Of a DNA stretch of 64,000 nt, positions 25,903 through 37,300 are shown one piece after another; the first letter of the stretch is position 1, and each line of letters begins with the position of its first letter. Source of the stretch: Saprospiraceae bacterium. GTDB taxonomy: Bacteria > Bacteroidota > Bacteroidia > Chitinophagales > Saprospiraceae. The notes under the pieces were generated by a model that was not told the DNA's origin, did not search any database, and was given only the letters and a program-made list of their open reading frames with translations. Where the stretch lies: assembly GCA_020628645.1 (NCBI GenBank), contig JAHDES010000001.1, positions 1 to 64,000 of the forward strand. Reading direction: 5' to 3'. A program made the position numbers and the translations under genes.

Positions 25903-26232
25903 AGCGTGTGTGGTTTTAAAATGGGTTAAACAATGTTTTTTATAGCTCTACTTTGTTATACGAAATTGAAAAAGGTATTTGTACTAAGTTGTTCCAATTT
26001 CGGATAATGCCGATGAATTAATTGTTGAGTAAACGAACCCAATTAATAAAATCGGTATTAGAAGTAGATGGTTCTTTCTTGTGGTTTCCAGCTTATACCA
26101 TATTGATAAAATCACTTATTCAATTTCGTATTATTTCTTGTTGTGTTGTTTCTATAACGCTTAAAATCTTGCCCGTTACATTTTTTTTGTATTAAAAAAA
26201 TGTTAAATAGCTTACAAAATAGATTTTTGGAT
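25903..26232. other. Spacer before MITE copy 2
   Basis: About 330 bp of AT-rich sequence with no gene-like frame and no clear promoter match; it holds the presumed promoter of the barrel gene at its left end. Confidence 0.4.
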
Positions 26233-26366
26233 CTGTGTACAGGACAAAATAATCGTTAGAAGGATGCAAGGGGTTAAAACCACCTTGAAAAGGGGCTTGT
26301 TCCAACGTAATTTATTGCGTTGCCCTTAAAAAAGAACACTCTTCCTAAGTTTTGTCCTGTACACAG
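26233..26366. mobile_element. MITE-like repeat, copy 2 (134 bp)
   Basis: The element starts CTGTGTACAGGACAAAA and ends with the exact inverse, a 17-bp perfect terminal inverted repeat. It is flanked by the direct repeat TTTTGGAT (26225-26232 and 26368-26375; one extra C at the right end), typical of a target-site duplication of about 8 bp. Apart from a 5-bp deletion in copy 1 and a few substitutions it equals 5579-5707. It ends 9 bp from the stop of the FG-GAP gene. Confidence 0.8.
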
Positions 26367-26383
26367 CTTTTGGATATACTTTT

Positions 26384-29300
26384 CTATTTTTTCTGAATTT
26401 GCCAACACTCCACCGCAGCATTATTTTTACCGACTAAAAGAATTTTTTCTCCACTCATTAGGGTCAAATATTCTAAATCACGAACTTGTCCTTCGAGCCA
26501 AAGACCAGTTTCAGCATTTTGAACTGTTTGAAAATTACCTTCTCCATTTCCTAAAAGTAAGGTGCCGTAATTCGCATCTTGTTTGCCAATTTTGGTCATA
26601 ACGCCATATTGATTCCCTGCTAAAAGGGCATCTAAATGACCATCTTTGTTAAAATCTTGGAGTTCAATGCTGTGAATAGAAGATAATTGTGCTTCTAATG
26701 GAAGTTTATGGATTTGGAAATCGCCATTGCCTTTATTTTCGATATAAAGGGACGCCAATTGGTTTATGCTTTTTCTCAAAGCATTTTGGGTAGTCATCGG
26801 CGGAAATAAAGTAGGAAAGTCACTTTCCGCAAACCGATCATAGCGGAGGAATATTTTTTTCAAGGCGACGATTTGCTTGATTAGGGCATCTTTAGAAACA
26901 TAAATATATTCTTTGTCTCCTTGATAATAGGTCATAACGGGATCACTATCACTATTTCGATCAAAATCTTGTACATACAATTGGACAGGCTTTTGAGTCG
27001 TAGGATGTAAATCAGTATTCAAGCCAAAATTTCCTGCTATAAAGTCCATATCTCCATCTTGATCTATATCTGCTGCTTCGATGGTATTCCACCAGCCATT
27101 CGTTGGTGCTTTAATGTAATGTGGATCGTCTAAATGCCCCCCTCTATTTCTGAATAAAGTAATGGGCATCCACTCTCCTACTACAATCAAATCTTTTATA
27201 CCATCGCCATCATAATCTGCCCAAACTGCATCTCGAATAGTACCAAATCGCTCTAATTTAGAAGCTAATTTATTGGTATAATCAAGGAGACGATCTTCAT
27301 AATTGATCCAAAGGGAATTTTTGTCATTAACGCCATATCGCCCTGCAATCCCTGTTGTAGCCGTAAAAATACTCCAGTAGGATTGATTGGGGGTATCATA
27401 AGCTGCTACACAAGACGAATTAGATGAACCGATGATAAATTTGGAACGCTGAAAGTTTCCATTTCCATCATTGAGGTACAATCGATCAGATAAATACTTA
27501 ATATCTGTACCCAACTCATTTCCTCCGCTACACACCCATAAATCTTGATCCCCATCTCCATCATAATCAAAAAACTGCGCATCGGTATCTTCAAAATTAA
27601 GGTCTTCTTTAAAGGCTTGTTTAGATGCTTGAAATCCATTTTTTTGTTGAATGAATAAAGCCCCCCTTTGTCCTTTTGCCCCCCCAATATAAATATCGTC
27701 CCAACCGTCCTTATTTATATCTGCTTTTGCTAGACAAGGCCCTAAATTCGATTGATAAACGGGCATTAAATGCTCCACATCAAAATCATCATAATTATTT
27801 TCTTGATGGATAAAATCAATTAGATTTTGTTGTACAAATTGTAAGGAGTTTTCCTTCGAAGTTACTTTTTGAGTATCAATTTTATCCGCATCTGTGAGAA
27901 TTAAATGTTGATTGCTAGGAATCTTTTCTTTCTTTGAAATTGTACCATCTGTCCAATAAATCAATAAACTATCAATCGTTTTCACTTCTTCTATACCAAA
28001 ATGAAGGATAGAAGTACTCGACGATAAAAAACCTCTAGTGGTAAAACACTCTTTAGTTTGTTGTTTTCCATTTTTATAAAATACTTGAACGCGATTTCCA
28101 ATACCTTGAGCATTCGCGCCTTCTTGTTGAAAAGATACTTTTAAATAGTTTTTTGAATGGCTTTCTTGGGTGGTATTTTTATAAATAGACGCCACTTGAT
28201 TGATATGATTTACTACCAAATCCAAGTCGCCATCATTGTCTAAATCGGCATAAGCCGCTCCATTTGAATAGGAAGCTTGTTGTGGGATACTTTCACTAGA
28301 TGCATCATTAAACTTTAAAGCCCCTTCATTACTAAAATAATAATTGGGAATTGCACCTGAGGGCATCCGCTTCGCTAATTCGAGATTAGAAGCGGTTTCT
28401 TGAATTTCTTCTGTGGCGGAAAAATTGAGATAATCCAAATCATTTGGACGACGCATAATTCCATTCGTAATAAATAAATCACTGTCTCCATCTAAATCAT
28501 AATCTCCACCAAGTACAGACCAACTCCAATCGGTATTGGCAATTCCTGCATAATTGCCACATTCACTAAAACGGTTTTTTCCATCTGCAGCAATACCCTT
28601 ATTTAATTGGAGCATATTGCGCGGAAATTGGTCATGGTATCCAAATGATTTTTTCAATTGATAGACATCAAAATCATCTGCACCGACCGTTTTTTTACGA
28701 ATAACTTCATCAGCAGGCTTCATGTCAAGCGTGATGATGTCCATCCAACCATCATTATTGACATCAACAGCATCCGTTCCCATTGAAAATTGACTGGTAT
28801 GTCCCAATACACTTGCACAAGCTTCTTCAAACGTACCATCTCCTTGGTTATAATAGAGGTAATCATTTTCATGGAAATCATTACACACATAAATGTCTGG
28901 ATATCCATCTTGATTAAAATCACTAGTCACTACACCCAAACCATAGCCTATTCGACTTGAATAAATACCAGAATCTGTTGTACGATCAATAAAGTGATTG
29001 TTCTCATTGACATACAAACGATCCCCTGCTAATTCATTTGGTGTAGTCCTTAATTTAGCATTTTGATAATTATCCGTAGCGTGTACAGAATGACTTAAGA
29101 GATATAGATCCAAATCGCCATCTAGATCATAATCAAAAAAAGTGGCTTGATTGGCAAAGCCTTTAAAATCCAAACCGTATTCTTCTGCTCGCTCCGAAAA
29201 AGTGTTATCCTTATTGTTGATGTATAATTTATTTTGACTCGTTAAACCTTTATAATCGCCGATATTACACACATAAATATCCAACCAACCATCAGCATTG

Positions 29301-29677
29301 ATATCGACCATAGTCACGCCTGTAGACCAATCTTTATCTTGGGCAATTCCAGCAGATGGACTGATGTCTTTAAATTGGAGCTTACCTTGATTGAGATACA
29401 ATTGATTGGAAGCTTGATTGGCTGTAAAAAAAACATCTTCTAATCCATCATTATTAATATCACCAACCGCTACGCCTCCTCCATTGTAGTAATACAGGTA
29501 CTCAATGATATTAAACTCTTCTGTTTCGGTGAGCGTATTCATAAAATAAACGCCTGATTGATCGGTGGTTAATTCTTCAAAGAGTCTTACGTTTTGGGGC
29601 GTAGTGATATCTTGATCTTGCTGACAACTCCAGCAAAAAAGGAAAAAAAGAACGCTTATTTTTATTAGTTTGTTCAT
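26384..29677 (-). CDS. FG-GAP/VCBS-repeat lipoprotein with ASPIC/UnbV domain, paralogue 3
   Basis: A 1,097-residue lipoprotein (leader with FLFCWSC, Cys18) built of two FG-GAP beta-propeller halves around an ASPIC/UnbV domain (about 515-592). The propeller blades carry many integrin-like calcium loops such as DINNDGLEDVFF, DYDLDGDLDLYL and DLDNDGDLDLVV. The family resembles CRTAC1; in Bacteroidota it is a recurrent but uncharacterised neighbour of SusC/SusD genes. It is the last gene of the SusCD block, separated from the previous paralogue by 438 bp that hold repeat-family copy A. It is the most diverged of the three, with a longer second half insert around residue 940. Confidence 0.85.
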   Translation of the reverse strand: MNKLIKISVLFFLFCWSCQQDQDITTPQNVRLFEELTTDQSGVYFMNTLTETEEFNIIEYLYYYNGGGVAVGDINNDGLEDVFFTANQASNQLYLNQGKLQFKDISPSAGIAQDKDWSTGVTMVDINADGWLDIYVCNIGDYKGLTSQNKLYINNKDNTFSERAEEYGLDFKGFANQATFFDYDLDGDLDLYLLSHSVHATDNYQNAKLRTTPNELAGDRLYVNENNHFIDRTTDSGIYSSRIGYGLGVVTSDFNQDGYPDIYVCNDFHENDYLYYNQGDGTFEEACASVLGHTSQFSMGTDAVDVNNDGWMDIITLDMKPADEVIRKKTVGADDFDVYQLKKSFGYHDQFPRNMLQLNKGIAADGKNRFSECGNYAGIANTDWSWSVLGGDYDLDGDSDLFITNGIMRRPNDLDYLNFSATEEIQETASNLELAKRMPSGAIPNYYFSNEGALKFNDASSESIPQQASYSNGAAYADLDNDGDLDLVVNHINQVASIYKNTTQESHSKNYLKVSFQQEGANAQGIGNRVQVFYKNGKQQTKECFTTRGFLSSSTSILHFGIEEVKTIDSLLIYWTDGTISKKEKIPSNQHLILTDADKIDTQKVTSKENSLQFVQQNLIDFIHQENNYDDFDVEHLMPVYQSNLGPCLAKADINKDGWDDIYIGGAKGQRGALFIQQKNGFQASKQAFKEDLNFEDTDAQFFDYDGDGDQDLWVCSGGNELGTDIKYLSDRLYLNDGNGNFQRSKFIIGSSNSSCVAAYDTPNQSYWSIFTATTGIAGRYGVNDKNSLWINYEDRLLDYTNKLASKLERFGTIRDAVWADYDGDGIKDLIVVGEWMPITLFRNRGGHLDDPHYIKAPTNGWWNTIEAADIDQDGDMDFIAGNFGLNTDLHPTTQKPVQLYVQDFDRNSDSDPVMTYYQGDKEYIYVSKDALIKQIVALKKIFLRYDRFAESDFPTLFPPMTTQNALRKSINQLASLYIENKGNGDFQIHKLPLEAQLSSIHSIELQDFNKDGHLDALLAGNQYGVMTKIGKQDANYGTLLLGNGEGNFQTVQNAETGLWLEGQVRDLEYLTLMSGEKILLVGKNNAAVECWQIQKK

Positions 29678-30115
29678 ATAAAAAACACTTTGAGTTTCTT
29701 TGTGAAATCTCTGTGTTACTTTGTGAAATAGATAAAACTATTCTAATGAACAGCAACTATTTATAATGTATTTTTATTTGATTGTTGGTGTTTTATCGTC
29801 TAAATGTTTGATTTCAGGCTGTTATCGCCTCTAGCCGGCTGGGCTTTTACTTTTTTGCATTGCCAAAAATAGGCAAGAAGTACCGACTGGATACTTCGGC
29901 GTAAAAAACGCTAGAAAAGATAAACTCCTTCCAGTCAAACAGTATCTTTTCGAGCCACCCGCCTAATTTTTCAGGCTTAGTTTATTTAAATCATTTTTTA
30001 TATGTTATTAATTTTTAGTGTTCATTAGACTAAGATAAAACTAACTTCTTTACTCTAGTTATATACTTTATTCTCGCGTCGAATAAACCTGCTTGCTCAG
30101 TCAAGTTCAACAATC
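29678..30115. other. 438-bp spacer between FG-GAP paralogues
   Basis: It contains intergenic repeat copy A (29825-29963), a TTTGTGAAAT...TTTGTGAAAT direct repeat near 29698-29726 and no gene. The length would allow a separate promoter for the downstream paralogue. Confidence 0.5.
29825..29963. repeat. Intergenic repeat family 2, copy A (139 bp)
   Basis: Matches 33564-33673 over both ends: AGCCGGCTGGGCTTTTAC at the left and CGCTAGAAAAGATAAACTCC to GCCACCCGCC at the right. A central stretch of about 30 bp (AAGTACCGACTGG...) is found only in this copy. AAAAGATA and TATCTTTT form an internal hairpin. Confidence 0.65.
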
Positions 30116-33100
30116 CTATTTGGCAGATTGAAACAATACTAGCGAATCATTATTTCGGGCGACTAGTAAATATGCTTCGCCTTGAATTTTTATCGTTTTT
30201 ATATCGCGGACTTGCCCATCTACTTTAAACCCAGATAGTTTTTGACTCACTGCTTTGAATGTGCCATCTTCTTGTCCTAGTAAAAGTGTACCCCAAGCTG
30301 CATCATAACGCCCAATTTCAGGTTTTACCTCATATAAATTGCCTCCTAACAAAATATCTTGAATTCCGTCTTGATTGACATCTTCCACATGAAAGGCATA
30401 AACGGAAGATAATTGTGCCACCGTTGGCAAGTCTTCTAGTTTAAATTGTCCATTTTCATTGCGTAATAAAACAGAAGTGGTTTTATTAATTTGAAGTGTT
30501 AAAGTACCTTTTCGTTCTTCTTGCTCGAAAATATCTTCAAAGGTTTGGTCTTTAAAATTTTCGTATTTGAGGTATTTTTTCTTGAGATGAGGTAATTGCA
30601 TCACCAAGTCATGGCGTAAAATAAGCGGGCGCGATATATCATCAGAATACGAACATAAAATTTGCTCTATCGTACCATTTTTATCATAATCATTGATATG
30701 CATTAAAATAGGTTGATTATCCTCTACTTCAAAACGGTGATTTAAACCTTGGTTTCCGATTAAATAATCCATATCTCCATCGCCATCAATATCTGTAGGA
30801 GTGATGGTATTCCACCAACCATTGGTCTTAGCTAAGCCCACTTGATCGCTCACATTTTTAAATTGATTATCCACATTTTCAAAAAAGGTAATTCCCATCC
30901 AATGCCCTATTATCATCATATCTTGGTCATCATCCCCATCAAAATCTGTCCAACGTACATCGGTAATCATCCCAATATTTTGAAGATCGGGTGCAATTTG
31001 TCGGCTTACTTCTCGAAATTTACCTGTTCCATCATTTTCTAAAATATAAGCTTTCGCTGGCACACCAAATTTCCCTGAACGTAAGCGTCCACCCACTAAT
31101 AAATCTAGATCTCCATCTCCATCAAAATCTGCAGCATCCACTCCAGAAGAAGACACAAAATTAATCGCAGGAAAAACTTGAGGCGAGCGTTTAAATTTAC
31201 CCGTACCATCATTGAGATACAGTCGATCTGACAATTGAGGGAGGTTGTTGGCATACTCACTTCCTCCAGAGGTCACATACAAATCAAGGGCTTGATCACC
31301 ATTGGCATCAAAAAAGATCGCATCAATATCTTCTGATTCAGCATCTCTTGCAAATAAGGATTGATTCGTTGCTTGAAAGCCTCCATTTTCTTGCTGAATT
31401 AATAATTGACCAGCCTGACCAATGGCTCCCCCCAGATAAATGTCCTCTGACCCATCTTGATTAACATCTCCTACTGCCAATCGCGCTCCTTCCGTAGATG
31501 CCATGTGAAAAATTAAACGATCTCGATCAAAATCAACATAGCGATTTTCAAGGTGTTGGATCTTTGAAAGAGAATCATTTTGTACTGCCTTAAAAAAGGG
31601 TGAAACTTCCTTCTTTTGAGCTAAACTTACAGTGCTCGATAATTCATTTTGATTGAGTTCAATTACTTGATTCGTTGGCACGTTGGTTTGAACATAAATA
31701 GTGCTATCGGGCCAAGTAACAATTAAAGAATCTACCGTTTTTAGATTACCCAACCCTATATGAAGACGTGGATCGACACTCGACTGAAAACCACGCATGG
31801 GCATTTGTTCGGTATAAAATATGTTTCCCTGATGATGAATCGTGATTTTCGTTCCAATTGCCGCTTTATTTTTTCCTTTCCCTTCAAATTTGAATTGTAA
31901 ATAATGATTATCCGTTAAGTTTTGAGCTTCGTTTCGATAAATAGAAGCAGGCATATTGACATTATTCAATACTAAATCGAGATCACCATCATTGTCTAAA
32001 TCGGCATAGACCGACCCATTGGAGAAAGTGGCTTCTGTTAAGCCCATTGCATCGGCTTCATTAGAAAAGGTTAAATCTTTTTGATTGACGAAAGCATAAT
32101 TGGGCAGTGGTGTTGATGGGATGATGTCAATTAGTTTTTTGAAATCTACTTTATTATCCTTTGAGATAACGGCTTTTTTCACTTCATCGGAAGAGGCAAA
32201 ATTGATATAATCTTGATCGGTCAAGTCATGTGCAATTCCATTGGCAACAAAAATATCGCGCCAGCCATCATTATCCATATCAAAAATTAAGGCTCCCCAA
32301 CTCCAGTCTGTTGCTTCCACACCTGCTAATCGCCCAATCTCACTAAAGGTATCATCTTGATTATTCAAATGAAGTACGTTTCTCGTAAACTGATGCCAAT
32401 AATCATTTTGAATACCATATTGATAACGATCCCAGTTTTCAAAGGTCGTTTTTGTTTTTAAGCGGGTAAATTGATCGGGAAGCATATCCGTCACAAATAA
32501 ATCCATATAGCCATCATTATTGATATCTGCCATATCTGCCCCCATCGAAGCCCCGCTAATGGCTCGCATACATTGTTCTAATTCTTCACGAAATGTACCA
32601 TCTCCATTATTGATGTATAAATAATCCCGTTCAAAAAAATCATTAGAAATGAAGATATCTTGCCAACCATCCAAATTAATATCTCCTACCGTTACGCCTA
32701 ACCCAAAGCCAATAACAGACCCATAAATTCCTGCTTCCTCACTGACATCAATAAATTTTCCATCGTCATTTCGAAATAATTTATCGCCCCCCACTTCATC
32801 TCGAATTGGTCGTTCATTCTTTTTGAGATTAAAACTCCCAATGGCTTGATAGGAATTATTCAGCAAGTACATATCCAAATCACCATCCTTATCATAATCG
32901 AAAAATACTGCATGCGTTGAAAAACCTTGATCTGCTAAACCATAGGCTTCCGCTTCTTCTTTAAACGTCCCATCTCCTTGATTGATGAAGAGTTCATTTT
33001 GTTTATTATCTCCTGCAATATCTCCAGAATTACACACATAAATATCAATAAATCCATCTGCGTTTACGTCTGCCATAGCCACACCAGTTGACCATGCTTT

Positions 33101-33457
33101 TGTCCCTCCTACTCCTGCTTTTGTTGTAATATTTTCAAATTGAAAGCCTGTTGTCCCATCTGACTGATCGCCTTTATTGAGGTATAATTGATTTTTATCC
33201 ATATTGGAGGTAAAATACAAATCCATCCACCCATCATTATTGATATCACCAACAGCTACGCCTCCTCCATTATAAAAATTTCGATATTGATAAATATTGA
33301 AATCTCTATTGTAAGCTAGAAAATTTTCAAAATCAATTCCCGTTTCGGTAGCCGACAGTTTAGTAAAGGACGTACCTTCATAATTAGAATTGTTTGAACA
33401 ATTCCAATTCGTTATTGAAATGAGAATGATCAGCGTTAAAAAATAAATGCGATACAT
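30116..33457 (-). CDS. FG-GAP/VCBS-repeat lipoprotein with ASPIC/UnbV domain, paralogue 2
   Basis: A 1,113-residue lipoprotein (leader ending TNWNC, Cys20) with the same plan as its neighbours: FG-GAP propeller, ASPIC/UnbV domain (about 528-598), second propeller. Calcium-type loops such as DINNDGWMDLYF, DYDKDGDLDMYL, DFDGDGDLDLLV recur. It is closest to paralogue 1, with which it shares long near-identical stretches (for example FFERDYLYIN, NFYNGGGV, TDWSWGALIFDMDNDGW). The small lipoprotein gene lies 294 bp upstream. The likely role is a surface-exposed binding or scaffold protein working with the SusC/SusD pair; the ligand is unknown. Confidence 0.86.
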   Translation of the reverse strand: MYRIYFLTLIILISITNWNCSNNSNYEGTSFTKLSATETGIDFENFLAYNRDFNIYQYRNFYNGGGVAVGDINNDGWMDLYFTSNMDKNQLYLNKGDQSDGTTGFQFENITTKAGVGGTKAWSTGVAMADVNADGFIDIYVCNSGDIAGDNKQNELFINQGDGTFKEEAEAYGLADQGFSTHAVFFDYDKDGDLDMYLLNNSYQAIGSFNLKKNERPIRDEVGGDKLFRNDDGKFIDVSEEAGIYGSVIGFGLGVTVGDINLDGWQDIFISNDFFERDYLYINNGDGTFREELEQCMRAISGASMGADMADINNDGYMDLFVTDMLPDQFTRLKTKTTFENWDRYQYGIQNDYWHQFTRNVLHLNNQDDTFSEIGRLAGVEATDWSWGALIFDMDNDGWRDIFVANGIAHDLTDQDYINFASSDEVKKAVISKDNKVDFKKLIDIIPSTPLPNYAFVNQKDLTFSNEADAMGLTEATFSNGSVYADLDNDGDLDLVLNNVNMPASIYRNEAQNLTDNHYLQFKFEGKGKNKAAIGTKITIHHQGNIFYTEQMPMRGFQSSVDPRLHIGLGNLKTVDSLIVTWPDSTIYVQTNVPTNQVIELNQNELSSTVSLAQKKEVSPFFKAVQNDSLSKIQHLENRYVDFDRDRLIFHMASTEGARLAVGDVNQDGSEDIYLGGAIGQAGQLLIQQENGGFQATNQSLFARDAESEDIDAIFFDANGDQALDLYVTSGGSEYANNLPQLSDRLYLNDGTGKFKRSPQVFPAINFVSSSGVDAADFDGDGDLDLLVGGRLRSGKFGVPAKAYILENDGTGKFREVSRQIAPDLQNIGMITDVRWTDFDGDDDQDMMIIGHWMGITFFENVDNQFKNVSDQVGLAKTNGWWNTITPTDIDGDGDMDYLIGNQGLNHRFEVEDNQPILMHINDYDKNGTIEQILCSYSDDISRPLILRHDLVMQLPHLKKKYLKYENFKDQTFEDIFEQEERKGTLTLQINKTTSVLLRNENGQFKLEDLPTVAQLSSVYAFHVEDVNQDGIQDILLGGNLYEVKPEIGRYDAAWGTLLLGQEDGTFKAVSQKLSGFKVDGQVRDIKTIKIQGEAYLLVARNNDSLVLFQSAK

Positions 33458-33563
33458 AGGTTGTATTTCTAATATTCCTTCTTCTATCAGTAATGAATTA
33501 CTACACCGTTTCAGTTAAAATCAGTTCATTACTATATTAATATTGTAGTTTATATTTAATTGT

Positions 33564-33673
33564 CGCCTCCAGCCGGCTGGGCTTTTACTTTTTTCATTGC
33601 CTAAAAAGTAAACAAAAACGCTAGAAAAGATAAACTCCCTCCGGTCAAACAGTATCTTTTCAAGCCACCCGCC
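33564..33673. repeat. Intergenic repeat family 2, copy B (110 bp)
   Basis: Second copy of the repeat at 29825-29963, without that copy's central insert. CTGGGC near the left end and GCCCAG near the right can close a long stem, with AAAAGATA/TATCTTTT as an inner hairpin. It lies in the 294-bp spacer between the small lipoprotein gene and paralogue 2. Confidence 0.65.
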
Positions 33674-33751
33674 CAGTACTTCATATTATTTATTATTACT
33701 AAAAAACATTCACGAGGTGGGTAATCTATATTTCTATTGTTTAATATAGTG

Positions 33752-34309
33752 CTACTTTTCTAGTTTAGTATAATGTGCGGTGACGCTATTATCATCTTTC
33801 TTTAATAGAATCTGGCGACTACCATCTACTTTGACAAAGACATCAACGCTTGAATTAGGTACATCCACTTGTATAAATGGATTTCCACCATGTTTTTTTT
33901 CTAAATATTGCACCACATCCAATTCGAGACTATCAGCCGAATGACTAGCATTCCAAGGCGCCCATCCTTCATACATAAAATGGGCAGGCATTTCATCAAT
34001 CAAGCCTTCCTCTGTGAAATTAGGGTAAAAATTCATTCTTGTTTTATAGCGTAATCCTTCTGATAAAAATTCTTCTACGGTCATATTATTACTTCCTTGA
34101 CGGAAGACGCCTTGTTTATGCAATTCCCAACAATGCGCAAAAAAATCGTCTCTAGACATTCCAAAATAGATGCCATGAAAGATCGTATCATTTGAAATTC
34201 CTGAGCGTCGTTCTTTGGTGACTAATTGATGATATTCCGAACGTTCACAAGCACTCCAAAGTAGTACAAAAAGACAGCATACTATTAGGAAAGTTATTGT
34301 TCTCTTCAT
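33752..34309 (-). CDS. Small lipoprotein of unknown function coupled to an FG-GAP gene
   Basis: A 185-residue lipoprotein (leader to LLWSAC, Cys20). The mature part is polar with GIYFGMSRDDFFAHCWELHKQG near the start, an aromatic-rich stretch (FYPNF, FMYEGWAPWN) in the middle and a strand-rich end. I do not recognise a family. Its ATG overlaps the stop of paralogue 1 as ATGA (34306-34309), so translation is probably coupled and the two products may act together. It has no equivalent next to paralogues 2 and 3. Confidence 0.75.
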   Translation of the reverse strand: MKRTITFLIVCCLFVLLWSACERSEYHQLVTKERRSGISNDTIFHGIYFGMSRDDFFAHCWELHKQGVFRQGSNNMTVEEFLSEGLRYKTRMNFYPNFTEEGLIDEMPAHFMYEGWAPWNASHSADSLELDVVQYLEKKHGGNPFIQVDVPNSSVDVFVKVDGSRQILLKKDDNSVTAHYTKLEK

Positions 34310-37300
34310 TTTTCAATTATTTTTTCTAACAATCGAATCGGTTCATTATTCATAGCTACTAATAGATATTCCTTGTTTCCAATGGTAATAGCTTGAAAAT
34401 CGCGTATTTGCCCCTCAATGGAAATACCAGATTGATTGGGTAAAAGAGGATCAAATGTACCATCTCTTTGATTCAATAATAATAAGCTATAACTACCATT
34501 TTGGATACCAATTTCTGGTTTGATTCCCATCAAATTACCCCCTAGTAAAATATCTGTATATCCATCCTTATTAATGTCTTCTAGTTCAATTGCATAAACA
34601 CTTGATAATTGGGCCAAATTGGGTAATTCTTCAAGGCGAAAGGTACCACCTTCATTCCAAGCAATGGCATTCGCCATATAATTCGCTTTGAGTCGAATAG
34701 AACGATTGACGCGTTCTTCGGAAAAGATATCATTTATTGTTTTTCCTTTATAATCATGGTATTTTAAAAAGTCTTTTTTCAAAGCAGGAAGCTGTTTTAC
34801 CAAATCGGAACGAAGCACTACAGGATAAGATGTACCTTCATTATAGGTACATAGGATTTGTTCAATCATTCCATTTTTATCAAAATCATTGACATATAAT
34901 TCTGCTGGCTCATTTTGGGTAGTTTGAATGCGAGAATTATACCCTTGATTTCCTAATACTACATCCAATTGACCATCATTATTAAGATCGGCAACTTCCA
35001 TGCAATTCCACCAGCCATTGGTATGTTTTAATCTTCTTTTTGTAAACGATCCATTTTCATTTTCTAAAATGGTAATTGGCATCCACTCCCCTACTACTAC
35101 AACATCTAAATCATCATCTTGATCTATATCCATCCACTCCGCATCTGTAACTAAGCCTATTCGTTCAAAGGCAGGAATTTCTTTTTTAGTAAGTGCTTTA
35201 AAGGTGCCATCTCCTTTGTTTTCCCAAATGGTCGCATCTACAGGCACACCATATAAGAAAGATTTGAGTCGTGCTCCCGTAAAAATATCTAAGTCACCAT
35301 CTTTATCATAATCCGCAATAGAAATACAGGCGGTACTTTCCTTTGCAAATTGTTGGGGGCTGAGCGAGAAATTCCCATTGCCATCATTTAGATATAATTG
35401 ATCTTGAAGATTAGGAGAAGCACCCGTATATTCACTTCCTCCACTTGCAACAATTAGATCCATATCTTGATCTTGATCCACATCGAAAAAATGGGCATCT
35501 ACCTCTTCATAAGCTGGATTATGTTGTGGAATGCTATATTGATAAAAGGAATCTTGATCAGTTTGTATCCATAAACTGCCTGTTTGACCTTTTGCGCCAC
35601 AAAGGTAAAAATCCTCTTTTCCATCAGCGTTGACATCGCCAAGCGCAATCTTTGGCCCTTCCGTTGAGCGCATTTTAAATAATAATTGCTCTCGATCAAA
35701 ATCTACAAATTCATTTTCTTGATGTAAAATAGGAGTTGAACTCACTATATTCTTCTCGGTAAAAAATGGGGTCGTTTTGTTTTGAGCATTTACTTTTTTT
35801 GTTTGTGCATCTTTTTCGTCCAAGCTTAAATATTGATTGGGAGTAGTTTCTTGTAAACGAGTTATTTTTCCAGACACCCAATTGATATGTATCGAATCAA
35901 TTTGGCTTACTTCACCCAATCCAAAAAGTAATCGTTGATCTACCGTAGATTGAAAGCCTCTATTCGGGGCTACTTCTTGATAAAATTGTTGTCCACCAGC
36001 AAAAACGGTGACAGAAGTTCCCCAAGCAGCAGAATTTCCTTTTTCTCCTTTTAATTCCAATCCTATAAATGCATTTTGAGGTAAAATTTGTCGTGCTTCA
36101 TTTTGATAAATAAAAGAAGGCATGTTTACATTATTGATGACTAAATCAAGATCACCATCATTATCTAAATCGGCATAAGCAGAGCCATTGGAAAAGCTTT
36201 TTTCGTTTAAACCAATAGAAGCAGCTTGGTTTTGAAATTGGAGGTTTTTTTGATTGATAAAAGCATAATTGGTCAAGGCTTCAGAAGGCATGGAGGCAAT
36301 CATGGTCATAATCGCATTCTGATCTTGTTGGATTAAATTGCGTACAATATCTGGATTGGAATAATAATCGACATAATCTTGATCGGTTAAATCTTTAAAA
36401 ATTCCATTGGCAACAAAAATATCTTTGAAACCGTCATTATCCATATCAAAAATGAGTGCTCCCCAACTCCAATCCGTCGCATCAACTCCCGCGAAACGGG
36501 AAATTTCACTAAATGATCCATTTTGATTATTGAGTTGGAGGACATTACGAGTAAATTGATGATGATAACCGTTTTTGATGGTGCGTTGGTATTTATCCCA
36601 TTTTTCGAAAGGCGTTTTTGTTTTTAAGCGTGTTTCGATTTCTGGAAGCATGTCGGTGACAAATATTTCAGGATAGCCATCATTATTGATATCTGCCATA
36701 TCTGCCCCCATTGAGCTCATACTGATTTCTTTCATTTGTGAAGGTAAGACTTCGTTAAATGTGCCATCTTTTTGATTGATATAAAGATAATCACGTTCAA
36801 AAAAGTCATTAGAGACAAATATATCTTGCCATCCATCTTGATTAAGATCTCCAATGGTTACCCCCAAACCAAAACCTATGGCACTTCCATAAATTCCTGC
36901 TGCTTCACTCACATCTGTAAAGCTAGCACCGTCATTTCGATAGAGTTTATTACCACCTAAGATATCCCGAATTAAACGTTGGTCTTTGATGAGATCATAA
37001 CCTCCTACTGTACGAAGTGAGTTGTTCAATAAGTAGCAATCTAAATCCCCATCTTTATCATAATCAAAAAAAGCAGCATGTGTAGATAAGCCTTCATCGT
37101 TTAAGCCATATTTTTCTGATTGTTCGGTAAAGCTCAAATCACCATTATTAATAAAAAGTTCATTATGGCGATTATTTCCTCCAGGGCGACCAGATTTACA
37201 AACATAAATATCCAACCAACCATCTCCATTAATATCGACCATGCTCACCCCTGAGGACCAGACAGAAGGACATGCCACTCCCGCCTTTTCAGTAATATCT

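Noticed and set aside
29825-33673. CRISPR-like array from the two similar spacers
   Set aside because: Only two copies 3.6 kb apart with coding sequence between; no regular repeat-spacer pattern.
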